A DNA stretch of 64,000 bases. Origin: Chitinasiproducens palmae (lineage in GTDB: Bacteria; Pseudomonadota; Gammaproteobacteria; Burkholderiales; Burkholderiaceae). The notes under the pieces were generated by a model. That model was not told where the DNA came from. It saw only the letters and a list, made by a program, of their open reading frames with translations, and did not search any database. The position numbers and the translations under genes are program-made. This document shows, piece by piece, positions 1-11,541 of the stretch. Positions within the stretch are counted from its first letter, which is position 1, and each line of letters begins with the position of its first letter. The DNA lies in NCBI RefSeq assembly GCF_900095735.1, contig NZ_FNLO01000003.1, positions 186,001-250,000 on the forward strand, in the 5' to 3' direction.

Positions 1-510
1 GTCCGGATACAGCGTGTCCGGTTCATAGTTGGAGGTCATCACGAACTGGACGCCGTTTTCGAACAGCCGGTCGAGCAGCCGGTACAGCATCATCGCGTCG
101 GCGACATCGGAGACGTGGAATTCGTCGAAGCAGATCAACGCATACTTACGGCCGATCTGACGGGCCAGCTCGTCGAGCGGATCGGCCCGGCCCTTCAGCA
201 CTTCGAGTTGCCGGTGTACCTCGCGCATGAACTCGTGGAAGTGCAGACGCGTCTTGCGCGTCACCGGCACGACGGTGAAGAAGCTGTCCATCAGGAAGCT
301 CTTGCCGCGGCCGACCCCGCCCCACAGATACACGCCCTTGGGCGGCGTATCGCGCGCGAACAGGCGCTTGATCGCGTTCGAGCGGCGGTCCTTGTAGGCG
401 ACCCAGTCGTCGTAGCAGCGCTGCAGCCGATCGACCGCGGCGCGCTGTGCCGCGTCGCTCTGATAGCCCCGCTGGCGCAGTTCGTTGTCGTAGTATTCGC
501 TGACGTTCAT
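1..510 (-). CDS. zapE: Cell division protein ZapE / AFG1-like ATPase (C-terminal part outside the window)
   Basis: The reading frame starts at an ATG whose complement is at 508-510 and runs off the left edge, so only about 170 N-terminal residues are visible. It shows a P-loop, GGVGRGKS (Walker A), followed by LMDSFF, and a Walker B stretch ICFDEFHVSD; both are typical of the AFG1/ZapE family of AAA-like ATPases. In gammaproteobacteria ZapE associates with the Z-ring late in division; a role here is inferred from family membership. It lies downstream of lpdA on the same strand, but a strong terminator separates them, so it is probably expressed from its own promoter in 511-552 or by read-through. 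The odh-zapE order is the usual one in Burkholderia relatives. Confidence 0.9.
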   Translation of the reverse strand, partial: MNVSEYYDNELRQRGYQSDAAQRAAVDRLQRCYDDWVAYKDRRSNAIKRLFARDTPPKGVYLWGGVGRGKSFLMDSFFTVVPVTRKTRLHFHEFMREVHRQLEVLKGRADPLDELARQIGRKYALICFDEFHVSDVADAMMLYRLLDRLFENGVQFVMTSNYEPDTLYPD

Positions 511-552
511 GGCTCGTCCGGTTCGCCCCGTACCACGCCGGAGCCGGGCAGT

Positions 553-584
553 AAAAAAGGCGGTGCGCCGGATCGGCGACCGCC
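553..584 (-). terminator. Intrinsic terminator of the odhA-odhB-lpdA operon
   Basis: On the minus strand a GC-rich hairpin (arms GGCGGTCGCCG and CGGCGCACCGCC, one bulged base, loop ATC) is followed directly by six T residues. It lies between the lpdA stop (639) and the zapE start (510), in the right orientation to end the odh transcript. Confidence 0.85.
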
Positions 585-638
585 CTGCTTCCCGGCCAGG
601 CAGCCGGGATCGACGCGCCGCAGCCGGCGCGCCGGCGC

Positions 639-2066
639 TTACATATTGATCGCGCGCTTGTCGGCTGCCAGGGCCGCCTCACGGACGACTTCGGACAGCG
701 ACGGATGCGGATGGCAGATCCGGGCGATGTCTTCCGACGCCGCCTTGAATTCCATCGCCACCACCGCTTCCGCGATCAGGTCCGACGCGCCGGCCGAGAC
801 GATGTGCACGCCGAGGATTTCGTCGGTCTTCGCGTCGGCGATCACCTTGACGAAACCTTCCGGCGCATCGATGCCCAGCGCGCGACCGTTCGCCGCGAAC
901 GGAAACTGACCGGCCTTGATCTCGCGGCCTTCCTGCTTCAACTGCTGCTCGGTCTTGCCGACCCAGGCGATTTCGGGGGACGTGTAGATGACCCACGGAA
1001 TGCAGTTGTAGTCGATGTGCGGCTTCTGGCCGGCGATGATCTCGGCAACCGCGACGGCTTCGTCCTCGGCCTTGTGCGCGAGCATCGGACCGCGCACCAC
1101 GTCGCCGATCGCGTAAACGTTCGGCAGCGAGGTCTTGCAGTGCGCATCGACGTCGATGAAGCCGCGCTCGTTCGGTGCCAGCCCGATATTTTCGAGACCC
1201 AGGTTGTCGGTGTTCGGCACGCGTCCGACCGACACGATCAGACGATCCGCGTCGAGCGTCTGCGCGTTGCCGTCCCTGTCCGTGTAGGCGATCGAGACAC
1301 CGCTGTCGCTGGTCTTCACTTCGCCGATCTGCACGCCCAGGTTGATCTTCAGTCCCTGCTTCTTGAACTGCTTTTCCGCTTCCTTCGCGACTGCCGCGTC
1401 GGTGGCGGCCAGGAACGTCGGCAACGCTTCGAGGATCGTCACGTCGGCACCCAGGCGGCGCCAGACCGAACCCAGTTCGAGCCCGATCACGCCGGCGCCG
1501 ATCACGGCGAGCTTGGCCGGCACGGTATCGAACGTGAGCGCGCCTTCATTGTCGGAGACGATCCGGTTGTCGACCGGAAGCGACGGCAGATGACGTGCCT
1601 TGGAGCCGGTCGCGATGATCACATTCCGCGCCGTCACGGTTTCGGTGGTCTCGCCGCCGACCTCGATCTTGTAGCCGGCGTCCTGCTTGCCGACGAAGCG
1701 GCCGTGGCCCTTGAGCCAGGTGATCTTGTTCTTCTTGAACAGATACTCGATGCCGCCGGTCATCTTCTTGACGATGCCGTCCTTGCGGGCGTGCATCTTG
1801 GCCAGGTCGATGGTTGCGCCGGACACCGCGATGCCGTGCACCGCGGCATGGTGATTGATCTTCTCGAACTCTTCCGACGACGCCAGCAGCGCCTTCGACG
1901 GGATGCAGCCGACGTTCAGGCAGGTGCCGCCCAGCGCCAGTTCGCCCTTCGGATTCTTCCAGTTTTCGATACACGCGACGCTGAATCCCAGCTGCGCGGC
2001 GCGCACGGCGGCGACATACCCGCCGGGGCCGGCGCCGATCACGACGACGTCGAATTCTTGTGACAT
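639..2066 (-). CDS. lpdA: Dihydrolipoyl dehydrogenase (E3 of 2-oxoglutarate dehydrogenase)
   Basis: 475 residues, the usual E3 length. It reoxidises dihydrolipoyl groups on E2, passing electrons through FAD to NAD+. The FAD-binding Rossmann motif [10 protein letters not shown] is at residues 11-20, the redox disulfide sits in [13 protein letters not shown] (Cys49 and Cys54), a second dinucleotide motif [10 protein letters not shown] lies in the NAD domain, and the C-terminal interface has HPHPSLSE with catalytic His about 454 and Glu about 459. It is the third gene of odhA-odhB-lpdA and follows odhB by 128 bp, so it most likely serves this complex. Other E3 paralogues (pyruvate dehydrogenase, glycine cleavage) exist in such genomes; assignment to 2-oxoglutarate dehydrogenase rests on gene position. 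Confidence 0.97.
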   Translation of the reverse strand: MSQEFDVVVIGAGPGGYVAAVRAAQLGFSVACIENWKNPKGELALGGTCLNVGCIPSKALLASSEEFEKINHHAAVHGIAVSGATIDLAKMHARKDGIVKKMTGGIEYLFKKNKITWLKGHGRFVGKQDAGYKIEVGGETTETVTARNVIIATGSKARHLPSLPVDNRIVSDNEGALTFDTVPAKLAVIGAGVIGLELGSVWRRLGADVTILEALPTFLAATDAAVAKEAEKQFKKQGLKINLGVQIGEVKTSDSGVSIAYTDRDGNAQTLDADRLIVSVGRVPNTDNLGLENIGLAPNERGFIDVDAHCKTSLPNVYAIGDVVRGPMLAHKAEDEAVAVAEIIAGQKPHIDYNCIPWVIYTSPEIAWVGKTEQQLKQEGREIKAGQFPFAANGRALGIDAPEGFVKVIADAKTDEILGVHIVSAGASDLIAEAVVAMEFKAASEDIARICHPHPSLSEVVREAALAADKRAINM

Positions 2067-2194
2067 GACTAACCTTTTTGGGAGCGGAGCGCGGCCGGCG
2101 CGCTCACGTTTGCAGCAGGATGACCGCGCCGGCCGGTGGCCACGCGCGGTCGCCGGCGGCTTCCGGCAGCGTGGCCGGATTGCCGCCGGAACGC

Positions 2195-3448
2195 TTACAG
2201 ATCGAGCAGCAGACGCGCCGGATCTTCCAGCGCATCCTTCATCGCCACCAGCGCCAGGACAGCTTCGCGGCCGTCGATGATGCGGTGGTCGTAGGACATC
2301 GCCAGGTAGTTCATCGGGCGGATCACGATCTGGCCGTTCTCGACGACAGCGCGTTCCTTGGTCGCGTGCACGCCCAGGATCGCCGACTGCGGCGGGTTGA
2401 TGATCGGCGTCGAGAGCATCGAGCCGAACACGCCGCCATTCGAGATCGAGAACGTACCGCCGGTCAGTTCTTCCAGCGACAGCTTGCCGTCCTTCGCCTT
2501 CTGGCCGAATTCGGCGATCTTCTTCTCGATGTCGGCCAGGCTCAGTTGGTCGGCATTGCGCAGGATCGGCACGACCAGACCACGCGGCGAACCGACGGCG
2601 ATACCGATGTCGAAGTAGCCGTGGTAGACGATGTCGTTGCCGTCGACCGACGCGTTGACGACCGGGTACTTCTTCAGCGCATGCACGGCCGCCTTCACGA
2701 AGAACGACATGAAGCCCAGCTTCACGCCGTGCTCCTTCTCGAACTTGTCCTTGTACTTCCCGCGCAGGTCCATCACCGGCTTCATGTTGACTTCATTGAA
2801 GGTGGTGAGGATGGCGTTGGTCTGCTGCGATTGCAGCAGACGCTCGGCGACCCGCGCGCGCAGGCGCGACATCGGCACGCGCTGTTCCGGACGGCCGTTG
2901 ATCCACTGTTCGCCGCTGGCCGGCGACTTCACGTCGGCCAGCGATTGACGCGGTGCGGCGGCAGGCGCGCTGGCGGTCTGCGCGTCGTTCTTGGTGATCC
3001 GGCCGTCGCGGCCCGAGCCCTGCACGTCGCCGGCCGACAGGCCCTTTTCGGCCATGATCTTGCTGGCGGCAGGCGAGGCGGCAGCCGTGCCCGACGGCGT
3101 GGCGGCGGCAACCGCCTGGTCGGCTTGCGAGGCAGCCGGCTGGGCGGCAGGTTGGGCCGGGGCCGGCGCGGCGGCCTGGCTCGGTTGCGCGGCGGCGCCC
3201 GCCTTGCCTTCGGTGTCGATCCGCGCGATCACTTCGTCGGCGGTGACGGTGTCACCGTCCTGCTTGACCAGCTCGGAGAGCACGCCGGCGGACGGCGCCG
3301 GCACTTCGAGCACGACCTTGTCGGTCTCGATTTCGATCAGGATCTCATCCTGCGAAACCGCCTCACCGGGCTTCTTCTTCCAGTTAAGCATGGTCGCTTC
3401 GGCGACCGACTCGGACAGTTGCGGAACTTTGACATCGACGATGGACAT
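2195..3448 (-). CDS. odhB: Dihydrolipoyllysine-residue succinyltransferase (E2 of 2-oxoglutarate dehydrogenase)
   Basis: 417 residues. E2 core that transfers succinyl from lipoate to CoA. An N-terminal lipoyl domain has the lipoylation site ETDKVVLEV (Lys44). It is followed by a flexible Ala/Pro linker (about 84-120), a peripheral-subunit-binding domain (about 124-157, with [12 protein letters not shown]), a second Ala-rich linker and the catalytic acyltransferase domain ending in [13 protein letters not shown] (His about 388, Asp about 392). The frame is open upstream, but the ATG at 3448 begins the conserved [10 protein letters not shown] start and is preceded by GGGAAAAA; upstream residues look like read-through and are excluded. 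A stem-loop lies in the 71-bp gap after odhA. Confidence 0.97.
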   Translation of the reverse strand: MSIVDVKVPQLSESVAEATMLNWKKKPGEAVSQDEILIEIETDKVVLEVPAPSAGVLSELVKQDGDTVTADEVIARIDTEGKAGAAAQPSQAAAPAPAQPAAQPAASQADQAVAAATPSGTAAASPAASKIMAEKGLSAGDVQGSGRDGRITKNDAQTASAPAAAPRQSLADVKSPASGEQWINGRPEQRVPMSRLRARVAERLLQSQQTNAILTTFNEVNMKPVMDLRGKYKDKFEKEHGVKLGFMSFFVKAAVHALKKYPVVNASVDGNDIVYHGYFDIGIAVGSPRGLVVPILRNADQLSLADIEKKIAEFGQKAKDGKLSLEELTGGTFSISNGGVFGSMLSTPIINPPQSAILGVHATKERAVVENGQIVIRPMNYLAMSYDHRIIDGREAVLALVAMKDALEDPARLLLDL

Positions 3449-3484
3449 ATTTTTTCCCTGGCAGTGCGGAATTCTTGATTGAGC

Positions 3485-3512
3485 GGTGGGAAGGCGCGCG
3501 GGCCTTCCCACC
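3485..3512 (-). other. Stem-loop between odhA and odhB
   Basis: A perfect 11-bp inverted repeat (GGTGGGAAGGC and GCCTTCCCACC, six-base loop) fills most of the odhA-odhB gap. There is no T run after it on the minus strand, so it is more likely an mRNA-stabilising or processing hairpin than a terminator. Confidence 0.6.
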
Positions 3513-3519
3513 AAGGACA

Positions 3520-6372
3520 TTACTTGACGCGTGCGCCCTTGGTCGGAGCGAACGCACCTTCGACCAGCGCCTTCTGCTGCTCGTAGTGCTTGGCGTAGTA
3601 GCCGACGGCCGGCGAAGCCGACGCCGGACGACCGATGTAAGCCAGCTTCTGGCCCTTCTTCATGCCCTCGATCAGGTGATGCTCGACATAGAACCACGGG
3701 CCCTGGTTCTGCGGTTCGTCCTGCACCCAGACGACATCCGTGAGGTTGTCGTACTTGCGCAGTTCCGCCTCGAAGGCCTTGTGAGCGAACGGGTAGAGCT
3801 GCTCGACCCGCACGATCACCGCGTTGTCCAGCTTCGCCTCGCGACGGTGCGCAAGCAGATCGTAGTAGACCCGGCCCGAGCAGACCACCATGCGGGTGAC
3901 CTTCTGCGGTTCGATCTCGTTCGACACTTCACCGATGACAGGCTGGAAGCCGCCGCTGGTGAACTCGCTCAGGTCGCTGACCGCTTCCTTGTGACGCAGC
4001 AGCGACTTCGGCGTGAAGACGATCAGCGGCTTGCGGAACTGGCGGATCATCTGACGACGCAGCAGATGGAAGATCTGCGCCGGCGTGGTCGGCTGCGTGA
4101 CCTGCATGTTGCTGTCCGCGCACAGTTGCAGGAAGCGTTCGATACGCGCCGACGAGTGTTCCGGGCCCTGCCCTTCATAGCCGTGCGGCAGCAGCATCGT
4201 CAGGCCCGACACGCGGCCCCACTTCACTTCGCCGCTGGAGATGAACTGGTCGATCACGACCTGCGCACCGTTGACGAAGTCGCCGAACTGCGCTTCCCAC
4301 ATCACCATCGTGTTCGGTTCGGCGGTCGAGTAACCGTATTCGAAGCCGAGCACCGCTTCTTCGGACAGCACCGAATCGATCACGGTGAACGGCGCCTGGC
4401 CGTCGGTGACGTTCTGCAACGGCACGTAGGTGCCGTCGTTCCAGCGCTCGCGGTTCTGATCGTGCAGCACCGCGTGGCGGTGGCTGAACGTGCCGCGCCC
4501 GCTGTCCTGGCCGGTCAGGCGCACCGCGTAGCCGGAGCTGAGCAGCGAAGCGAAGGCGAGATGCTCGCCCATGCCCCAGTCGAGCGGTTGTTCGCCGGCG
4601 ACCATCGCGCGACGGTCGCGCAGGACGCGTTCGACCAGCGTGTGCAGCTTGAAGTTGTCCGGAACGGTCGTGATGCGTTCGCCCAGGCGCTTGAGCTCGG
4701 CCAGCGGCACCGCGGTATCGGCGGCGTCGGTCCACTTGCGATTCAGGAACGGCACCCAATCGACCGCATACTTGCTCTTGTAGTTCGAGAGCACCGGATC
4801 GACGGTGTGCTGCCCGGCTTCCATCGCCTGGCGGAAAGCCTTTGCGTAGCCGTCGACTTCTTCCGCGCTCAGCACGCCCTGCGCGACGAGCTTGTCCGCG
4901 TAGACCGCGCGCGAGCCCGGGTGCTTGGCAACGCTCTTGTACATCAGCGGCTGCGTGAGCGCCGGCGTGTCCTGTTCGTTGTGGCCGAGCTTGCGGAAGC
5001 ACACGATGTCGATGACGACATCCTTGTGATAGGTGTTGCGGTATTCGACCGCCCATTCGGTGGCCAGCGCGACGGCTTCGGGATCGTCGCCGTTCACGTG
5101 CAGCACCGGCGCCTCGATCATCTTGACCACGTCCGAGCAGTACAGCGTCGAACGCGCGTCGCGCGGATCGGACGTCGTGAAGCCGATCTGGTTGTTGATG
5201 ACGATGTGCAGCGTGCCGTGCGTGCCGTAGCCGCGCGTCTGCGCAAGGTTCAGCGTCTCCATCACGACGCCCTGGCCCGCGAACGCCGCGTCGCCGTGCA
5301 CCTGCACCGGCAGCACCTGACGGCCTTCGAGGTCGCCGCGGCGATCCATCCGCGCCTTCGCGGAGCCTTCGACGACCGGGTTGACGATTTCGAGGTGCGA
5401 CGGGTTGAACGCAAGCGACAGGTGCACCGGGCCATTCTCGGTCGAGATGTCGCTCGAGAAGCCCTTGTGGTATTTCACGTCGCCAGCCGGCAGGTCGTCG
5501 ACATGCTTGCCTTCGAACTCGTCGAACAGATCCTTCGGCATCTTGCCGAGGGTGTTCACGAGCACGTTCAGGCGGCCACGGTGGGCCATGCCGATCACGA
5601 TTTCCTGCACGCCGCCTTGCGATGCGCTGCGGATCACCTGATCCATCGCGACGATGAAGCTCTCGCCACCTTCCAGCGAGAAGCGCTTCTGGCCGACATA
5701 CTTGGTGTGAAGGAAGCGTTCCAGGCCTTCGGCCGCGGTCATGCGTTCGAGGATCTGCTTCTTGCGCTCGACCGAGAAACGCGGGGTCGCGCGGATCGAC
5801 TCGAGCTTCTGCTGCCACCAGCGCTTCTGCTCCGGATCGCTCAGATACATGAACTCGGCACCGATCGTGCCGCAGTAGGTATCGCGCAGACCTTGCAGAA
5901 TGTTGCGCAGCGACGCCTTGTCGAAGCCCAGGTACAGGTTCTCGGCGCTGAACTGCTGATCCATGTCCGCTTCGGTGAAGTCGTAGAAGCGCGGATCGAG
6001 TTCGGCGATGTTCGGACGTTCCTGGCGCTTCAGCGGATCCAGATTCGCCAGACGCGAGCCCAGGAAACGGTAGGCGTTGATCATCGACTGCACGTGCACC
6101 TGCTTGCGCGCGGTGCCGAGGTCGGACTGGGCTACGCGGGGCAGGAAGGCGTTCGAACGGGCGCGCTGTGCAAACGATTCGACGATCGGCGCATGGGCGA
6201 CGTCGTTGTTCGCGCTGCCGTCGACGGCGGGCACGTGTTGCAGCGCGTCAAAGTAGTCGCGCCAATTGTCGGGAACGGAGGTGGGGTCGTTGAGGTAGGA
6301 CTCGTACATCTCTTCGACGTAAGCGGCATTGCCGCCGAAGAGGTAGGAGTTCTCCTGCTCTTGTCTCATCAT
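3520..6372 (-). CDS. odhA: 2-oxoglutarate dehydrogenase E1 component
   Basis: 950 residues, the normal size for the thiamine-diphosphate-dependent decarboxylase of the TCA cycle. The N-terminus [20 protein letters not shown] is the family's E2-binding start. The central domain carries [25 protein letters not shown] and the TPP/Mg region with NGDDPEAV; the C-terminal part has [20 protein letters not shown]. The frame remains open to 6465, but the family-like start is the ATG pair at 6372/6369 preceded by AAAGTGAGCG. First gene of odhA-odhB-lpdA. The promoter must lie between 6373 and 6560; I see no strong sigma-70 match there. Confidence 0.97.
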   Translation of the reverse strand: MMRQEQENSYLFGGNAAYVEEMYESYLNDPTSVPDNWRDYFDALQHVPAVDGSANNDVAHAPIVESFAQRARSNAFLPRVAQSDLGTARKQVHVQSMINAYRFLGSRLANLDPLKRQERPNIAELDPRFYDFTEADMDQQFSAENLYLGFDKASLRNILQGLRDTYCGTIGAEFMYLSDPEQKRWWQQKLESIRATPRFSVERKKQILERMTAAEGLERFLHTKYVGQKRFSLEGGESFIVAMDQVIRSASQGGVQEIVIGMAHRGRLNVLVNTLGKMPKDLFDEFEGKHVDDLPAGDVKYHKGFSSDISTENGPVHLSLAFNPSHLEIVNPVVEGSAKARMDRRGDLEGRQVLPVQVHGDAAFAGQGVVMETLNLAQTRGYGTHGTLHIVINNQIGFTTSDPRDARSTLYCSDVVKMIEAPVLHVNGDDPEAVALATEWAVEYRNTYHKDVVIDIVCFRKLGHNEQDTPALTQPLMYKSVAKHPGSRAVYADKLVAQGVLSAEEVDGYAKAFRQAMEAGQHTVDPVLSNYKSKYAVDWVPFLNRKWTDAADTAVPLAELKRLGERITTVPDNFKLHTLVERVLRDRRAMVAGEQPLDWGMGEHLAFASLLSSGYAVRLTGQDSGRGTFSHRHAVLHDQNRERWNDGTYVPLQNVTDGQAPFTVIDSVLSEEAVLGFEYGYSTAEPNTMVMWEAQFGDFVNGAQVVIDQFISSGEVKWGRVSGLTMLLPHGYEGQGPEHSSARIERFLQLCADSNMQVTQPTTPAQIFHLLRRQMIRQFRKPLIVFTPKSLLRHKEAVSDLSEFTSGGFQPVIGEVSNEIEPQKVTRMVVCSGRVYYDLLAHRREAKLDNAVIVRVEQLYPFAHKAFEAELRKYDNLTDVVWVQDEPQNQGPWFYVEHHLIEGMKKGQKLAYIGRPASASPAVGYYAKHYEQQKALVEGAFAPTKGARVK

Positions 6373-6560
6373 TTTTACGCTCACTTTTCTTCGAGTTTCT
6401 CGAAAAAATGCGGGTTTGAAAAACCTTCCGCGACACGGCCTGACCGTTAGCGGATTGCGAATCAAGTGGTGCTGGGAAGGACCGGTACTCTAATCGCGCA
6501 GCATAGCATGTAAGCGCGTGGGCTGCGCGGCCGAGCGGGCCGATAGGCATGCTCGACGCG

Positions 6561-6586
6561 GAAAAGCCGCCCGGAGGCGGCTTTTC
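6561..6586 (-). terminator. Intrinsic terminator of typA (possibly bidirectional)
   Basis: A perfect inverted repeat GAAAAGCCGCC-CGGA-GGCGGCTTTTC starts 11 bp after the typA stop codon. Both strands end in a short T run, so it could act in either direction; the typA side is the one with an incoming transcript. Confidence 0.85.
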
Positions 6587-6597
6587 TCACAACAGGA

Positions 6598-8421
<1,824 letters not shown>

Positions 8422-9092
8422 GAGAGAACTCGGGGAAACGGTAAAGGTGCCGGTCAGGATCGTGTGGGTCGCGGACTGGGCCAGGCGGCGGCACGGGCGC
8501 CCGGGCAGTGTTGCGCCGCTGGCGCGCCCAGCCGGGCAGACCGACGTTGCGCCCATGCCGGGCGGCGGCCGGCGCCGGCCTGGCGGCGATGACACGCTGC
8601 AGTCAGGGCCGCACTCGGCGTCCCGGTCCTGCGTGCTGCGTTCATCCGGGCAGGCACCGCGCCTCGGCTGCGCAGGACGTCGTTCGACGGCCTTCGCAGC
8701 CGCCGCGGAGCGGCGGCCCGACTGAACCGGAGCTAACCGGATTTCAGGCAACTTGCGAGTATAGCACGTCACAGACGAACATTTCGAGAAGCCTCCCTTG
8801 CCTCCTACGTTGCCTCCTCCCTTCCCTTCTCCCTTCCCTTCTCCCGCCCGTCGCCCAATGCATGCGGAATGCCTGGACGGGGCGCCGCCGCGTCTCTCGG
8901 CGCTGCCACGCGTTGACCACGGCACGCGGTCGGTGATCGGGCCGACGCGCGGCGCAATGCGATCGTGGCGGCACCGCGTCGCGTGCGCGTGTAACGGCTC
9001 CTGACCGCAGCCGTCCGCGCCGGAACGCAGCATCCCGGAAATGCCCATGCCGCCTGTCGACCATTCGCCCGACACGGTCAATCGCTCGTTCA
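8422..9092. other. Intergenic region between divergent typA and marR
   Basis: About 670 bp without a convincing gene. It holds a pyrimidine-rich stretch (about 8785-8850) built of CCTCC and CCCTTCCCTTCT units and several short GC-rich palindromes. Promoters for typA (leftward) and the efflux operon (rightward) are expected here. Open frames in this stretch look like extensions of typA or its shadows. Confidence 0.5.
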
Positions 9093-9122
9093 TTGCGTCG
9101 TCAACGAACTCGGGCGTAGAAT
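9093..9122 (+). promoter_or_regulatory. Probable sigma-70 promoter of the marR-nodT-emrAB operon
   Basis: TTGCGT at 9093-9098 and TAGAAT at 9117-9122 are separated by 18 bp. Transcription would start near 9128, giving a leader of about 26 bases before the ATG at 9154. This placing argues against the earlier in-frame ATG at 9121, which falls inside the -10 box. Confidence 0.5.
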
Positions 9123-9153
9123 GCGTGCCTTCGCAATATATGCAAACGCAACT

Positions 9154-9678
9154 ATGTCAGACGACGACCGCGCCGACGCCGACGCGCCCGGTGCGCCCGC
9201 CCGCTACGCCGCGGACGAAAGCCTGGGCTATCTGCTGGCACGGGTGCGCTCCGCGCTGAGTACGTCGGTCCACCGGCGCGCGTCGGTGGAGCTTGGCCTG
9301 AGCGGCAAGCAGGCGATCGCGCTGAAGCTGATTCACAGCGGACGGTGCACGGCCGCCGAAATCGCTCGCGAATACGGCCTGGAGGCGAGCGCCGTGACGC
9401 GCCTGCTGGACCGGCTGGAAGACGGCGGTCTGGTCACCCGGGAACGCAGCGTTGCGGACCGGCGCGTCGTGGAACTGTCGCTGACCGTGAAGGGCGAGGA
9501 AGTAGAGTCACGCGTCCGGACCATCATCAACGATGCGCTCGAACAGATGATGACCGGCTTCACGTTCGACGAAGGCAAGTTCCTGCAAGCGCTTCTGAAA
9601 AGAATGCTGGCCAATAGCCAGGCGGCTAATCAATGCCGCCCCGAGACCGGCGAAGGCGACTGTCTCGATTCGTGCTGA
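9154..9678 (+). CDS. MarR-family transcriptional regulator
   Basis: 174 residues from [11 protein letters not shown] winged-helix core is visible: [15 protein letters not shown], then [33 protein letters not shown] (recognition helix and wing approach) and [19 protein letters not shown], the typical wing plus dimer helix of MarR proteins. An in-frame ATG at 9121 exists, but it overlaps the probable -10 box. It is the first gene before an efflux system on the same strand (58 bp to the next gene), the classic arrangement for a repressor relieved by a phenolic or drug ligand that is also an efflux substrate. Ligand unknown. An EmrR/MprA-like role is inferred from position. Confidence 0.9.
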   Translation: MSDDDRADADAPGAPARYAADESLGYLLARVRSALSTSVHRRASVELGLSGKQAIALKLIHSGRCTAAEIAREYGLEASAVTRLLDRLEDGGLVTRERSVADRRVVELSLTVKGEEVESRVRTIINDALEQMMTGFTFDEGKFLQALLKRMLANSQAANQCRPETGEGDCLDSC

Positions 9679-9735
9679 GCGGTCGAAGCTTACCAAATAC
9701 TTGCAATTTCAATTTTTCGAGCGGTTCTCCGGACG

Positions 9736-11427
9736 ATGAAGTCTTCCCTCTCCCGCCTTTCGCGCCTTTCGCGCCTTTCGCGCCTTGCCCGCCTCACGCG
9801 TTATCCGTCTCCGCGCGCCGCGCTGCCTGCCAGCGCGCGCGCGCCCGGTGCCAACGCTGGCCTCTCGGGGCGTGCTCGGGCCTTTGCGCCCGCCTGCATG
9901 GTCGCGGCGCTGGCGCTGGCCGGCTGCGTCAACTACAGCGGCATCCACAGCGACAAGACCATCGCCTCGCCTGACACGTTGAGCAGTACCGAGACGTTGC
10001 CGGCCCAAGGCGGCGCCTGGCCCGACGAGCAGTGGGCCGCGCAATTCGGCGATCCGCAGTTGCAGGCACTGATCGACGAAGCGCTCGCCGACAGCCCGTC
10101 GATCGCCGACGCCCAGGCCCGCCTCGCACGCGCGGCCGCATATTCGCAAGGCGCGCGGGGCCGGCTCGCGCCGCGCGTCGAGGCGCGCTACGCCCTCACC
10201 CGCGAGCTGCTGTCGAGCAATGCGCTCTACCCGGAGCCGTACGGCGGCCAGTGGTACACCGAGAACAATGCGAGCATCGGGGCGACCTGGGACCTCGACC
10301 TGTGGGGCAGGAACCGGGCGTCGCTGCGTCAGGCCATTTCCGAGGAAAAGGCCAGCGCGGCCGAAGCGCAGGCGGTACGCGAGTCGATCTCTCATTCGGT
10401 GGCCCGCGTCTACAACGAGCTGGCCCACGAGTACGCGCAGTACGACCTGATCGCCAAGGAGATCCAGCGCCGCAAGGAAATCGGCGAGATGACGCGCGCG
10501 CGCGTCGGCGCCGGCCTCGATACGCAAGTGGAAGTACGGACGTCCGAGACCAATGTCGCAAGCAGCGACACGGCGCTGGCCGAGGTCGAAGGCCGGATGG
10601 CCGCGACGCGGCTGCGGCTGGCGGCGCTGCTCGGCAAGGGACCGGACCGCGGCAACACGATTGCGCGCCCGACGCTGCTGGCGCGCCCGGCAGTCGCCCT
10701 GCCCGACGCGTTGCCGGCCAATCTCGTATCCCGGCGCGCCGACCTGGTGGCGGCGCGCTGGCGGGTCGATGCGGCCAGCCAGGGCGTCGAAGCGAAGAAG
10801 GCCGATTTCTATCCGAACCTGAACCTGAGCGCGGCGTTCGGCTTCGACGCTTTCGGCTTCGGACGTTTCCTGCAGTTCGGCAGCCGGCAGGCGAACGTCG
10901 GGCCGGCGCTCAACCTGCCGATCTTCGACGCGGGCGCGCTGCGCGCGGAACTGCGCGGCCGCTATGCCGATTACGACGCGGCAGTGGCGAACTACAACAA
11001 GACGCTGATCGACGCACTCTCCGAAATCGCCACGCAGGTGGCTGGCATCCGCTCGACGGAGCAGCAGCGCGAGCGCGCTCAGCGCGCGTTCGATGCCGCC
11101 GCCGAAGCCTACCGGCTCGCGGTGATCCGCTACCGCGCCGGCCTGTCGACCCAGCTGCAGGTGCTCAATGCAGACCTGAATCAACTCAACGAACAGCAGC
11201 GGCTGGTCGACCTGAACGCCATCCGCGTCGATCAGCAGTTCGCGCTGATCCAGGCGCTGGGCGGCGGTTTCGCCGACCGGCACGGCGACGGCGACGGCGA
11301 CGGCGATAGCGACAGCGCCACGCAGGGCGCGGCGGCGACGGCCACGACGTCGGCCACAGCCGTTCCCGCTCGCGACGGCGCGGCGTCCGCCCCACCCGCT
11401 GGCGCGGCGACGCGCCCGCCCGCATGA
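9736..11427 (+). CDS. NodT-family outer-membrane efflux lipoprotein
   Basis: 563 residues, longer than the usual 470-500. The outer-membrane channel of a tripartite pump. A lipobox LAGC places the lipidated Cys near residue 64, followed by NYSGIHSDK. Two outer-membrane-factor repeats follow, with typical phrases such as LDLWGRNRASLRQAISEE and RADLVAARWRVDAASQGVEAKKADFYPNLNL. The N-terminus before the signal core is unusually long and contains LSRLSRLSRL, encoded by three perfect 9-bp repeats (9754-9780), so the true start may lie later; no better start with a basic n-region is obvious. The C-terminus is a low-complexity tail beginning HGDGDGDGDSDS. It belongs with emrA and emrB downstream. 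Confidence 0.88.
   Translation: MKSSLSRLSRLSRLSRLARLTRYPSPRAALPASARAPGANAGLSGRARAFAPACMVAALALAGCVNYSGIHSDKTIASPDTLSSTETLPAQGGAWPDEQWAAQFGDPQLQALIDEALADSPSIADAQARLARAAAYSQGARGRLAPRVEARYALTRELLSSNALYPEPYGGQWYTENNASIGATWDLDLWGRNRASLRQAISEEKASAAEAQAVRESISHSVARVYNELAHEYAQYDLIAKEIQRRKEIGEMTRARVGAGLDTQVEVRTSETNVASSDTALAEVEGRMAATRLRLAALLGKGPDRGNTIARPTLLARPAVALPDALPANLVSRRADLVAARWRVDAASQGVEAKKADFYPNLNLSAAFGFDAFGFGRFLQFGSRQANVGPALNLPIFDAGALRAELRGRYADYDAAVANYNKTLIDALSEIATQVAGIRSTEQQRERAQRAFDAAAEAYRLAVIRYRAGLSTQLQVLNADLNQLNEQQRLVDLNAIRVDQQFALIQALGGGFADRHGDGDGDGDSDSATQGAAATATTSATAVPARDGAASAPPAGAATRPPA
9754..9780 (+). repeat. Three 9-bp tandem repeats in the 5' end of the nodT-type gene
   Basis: CGCCTTTCG occurs three times in tandem, followed by a degenerate fourth copy (CGCCTTGCC). 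The unit is in frame and encodes Arg-Leu-Ser, so copy-number change would lengthen or shorten the N-terminus without a frameshift. Confidence 0.85.
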
Positions 11428-11541
11428 CAGGCGGCGCGCGCGACCGCCATGCGTTATTCGTTACTCGTTAGCCGTGGCCGGCCATGCCGGCCCGACGCAT
11501 CTGTCAGTACAACGTGAATCCGGACCCGGAGCATCGAAACA

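Noticed and set aside
3475-6450. A 991-codon open frame on the plus strand opposite odhA
   Set aside because: It is the mirror of a high-GC gene (stop codons are rare opposite G/C-ending codons); the His/Arg/Asp-rich product has no family features and odhA on the other strand is unmistakable.
9132-9146. MarR operator at CGCAATATATGCAA
   Set aside because: Only the outer three bases on each side are symmetric; too weak to annotate without binding data.
9121-9153. Earlier ATG for the MarR gene ([11 protein letters not shown] start)
   Set aside because: It falls inside the probable -10 box TAGAAT; the ATG at 9154 gives a normal MarR N-terminus.
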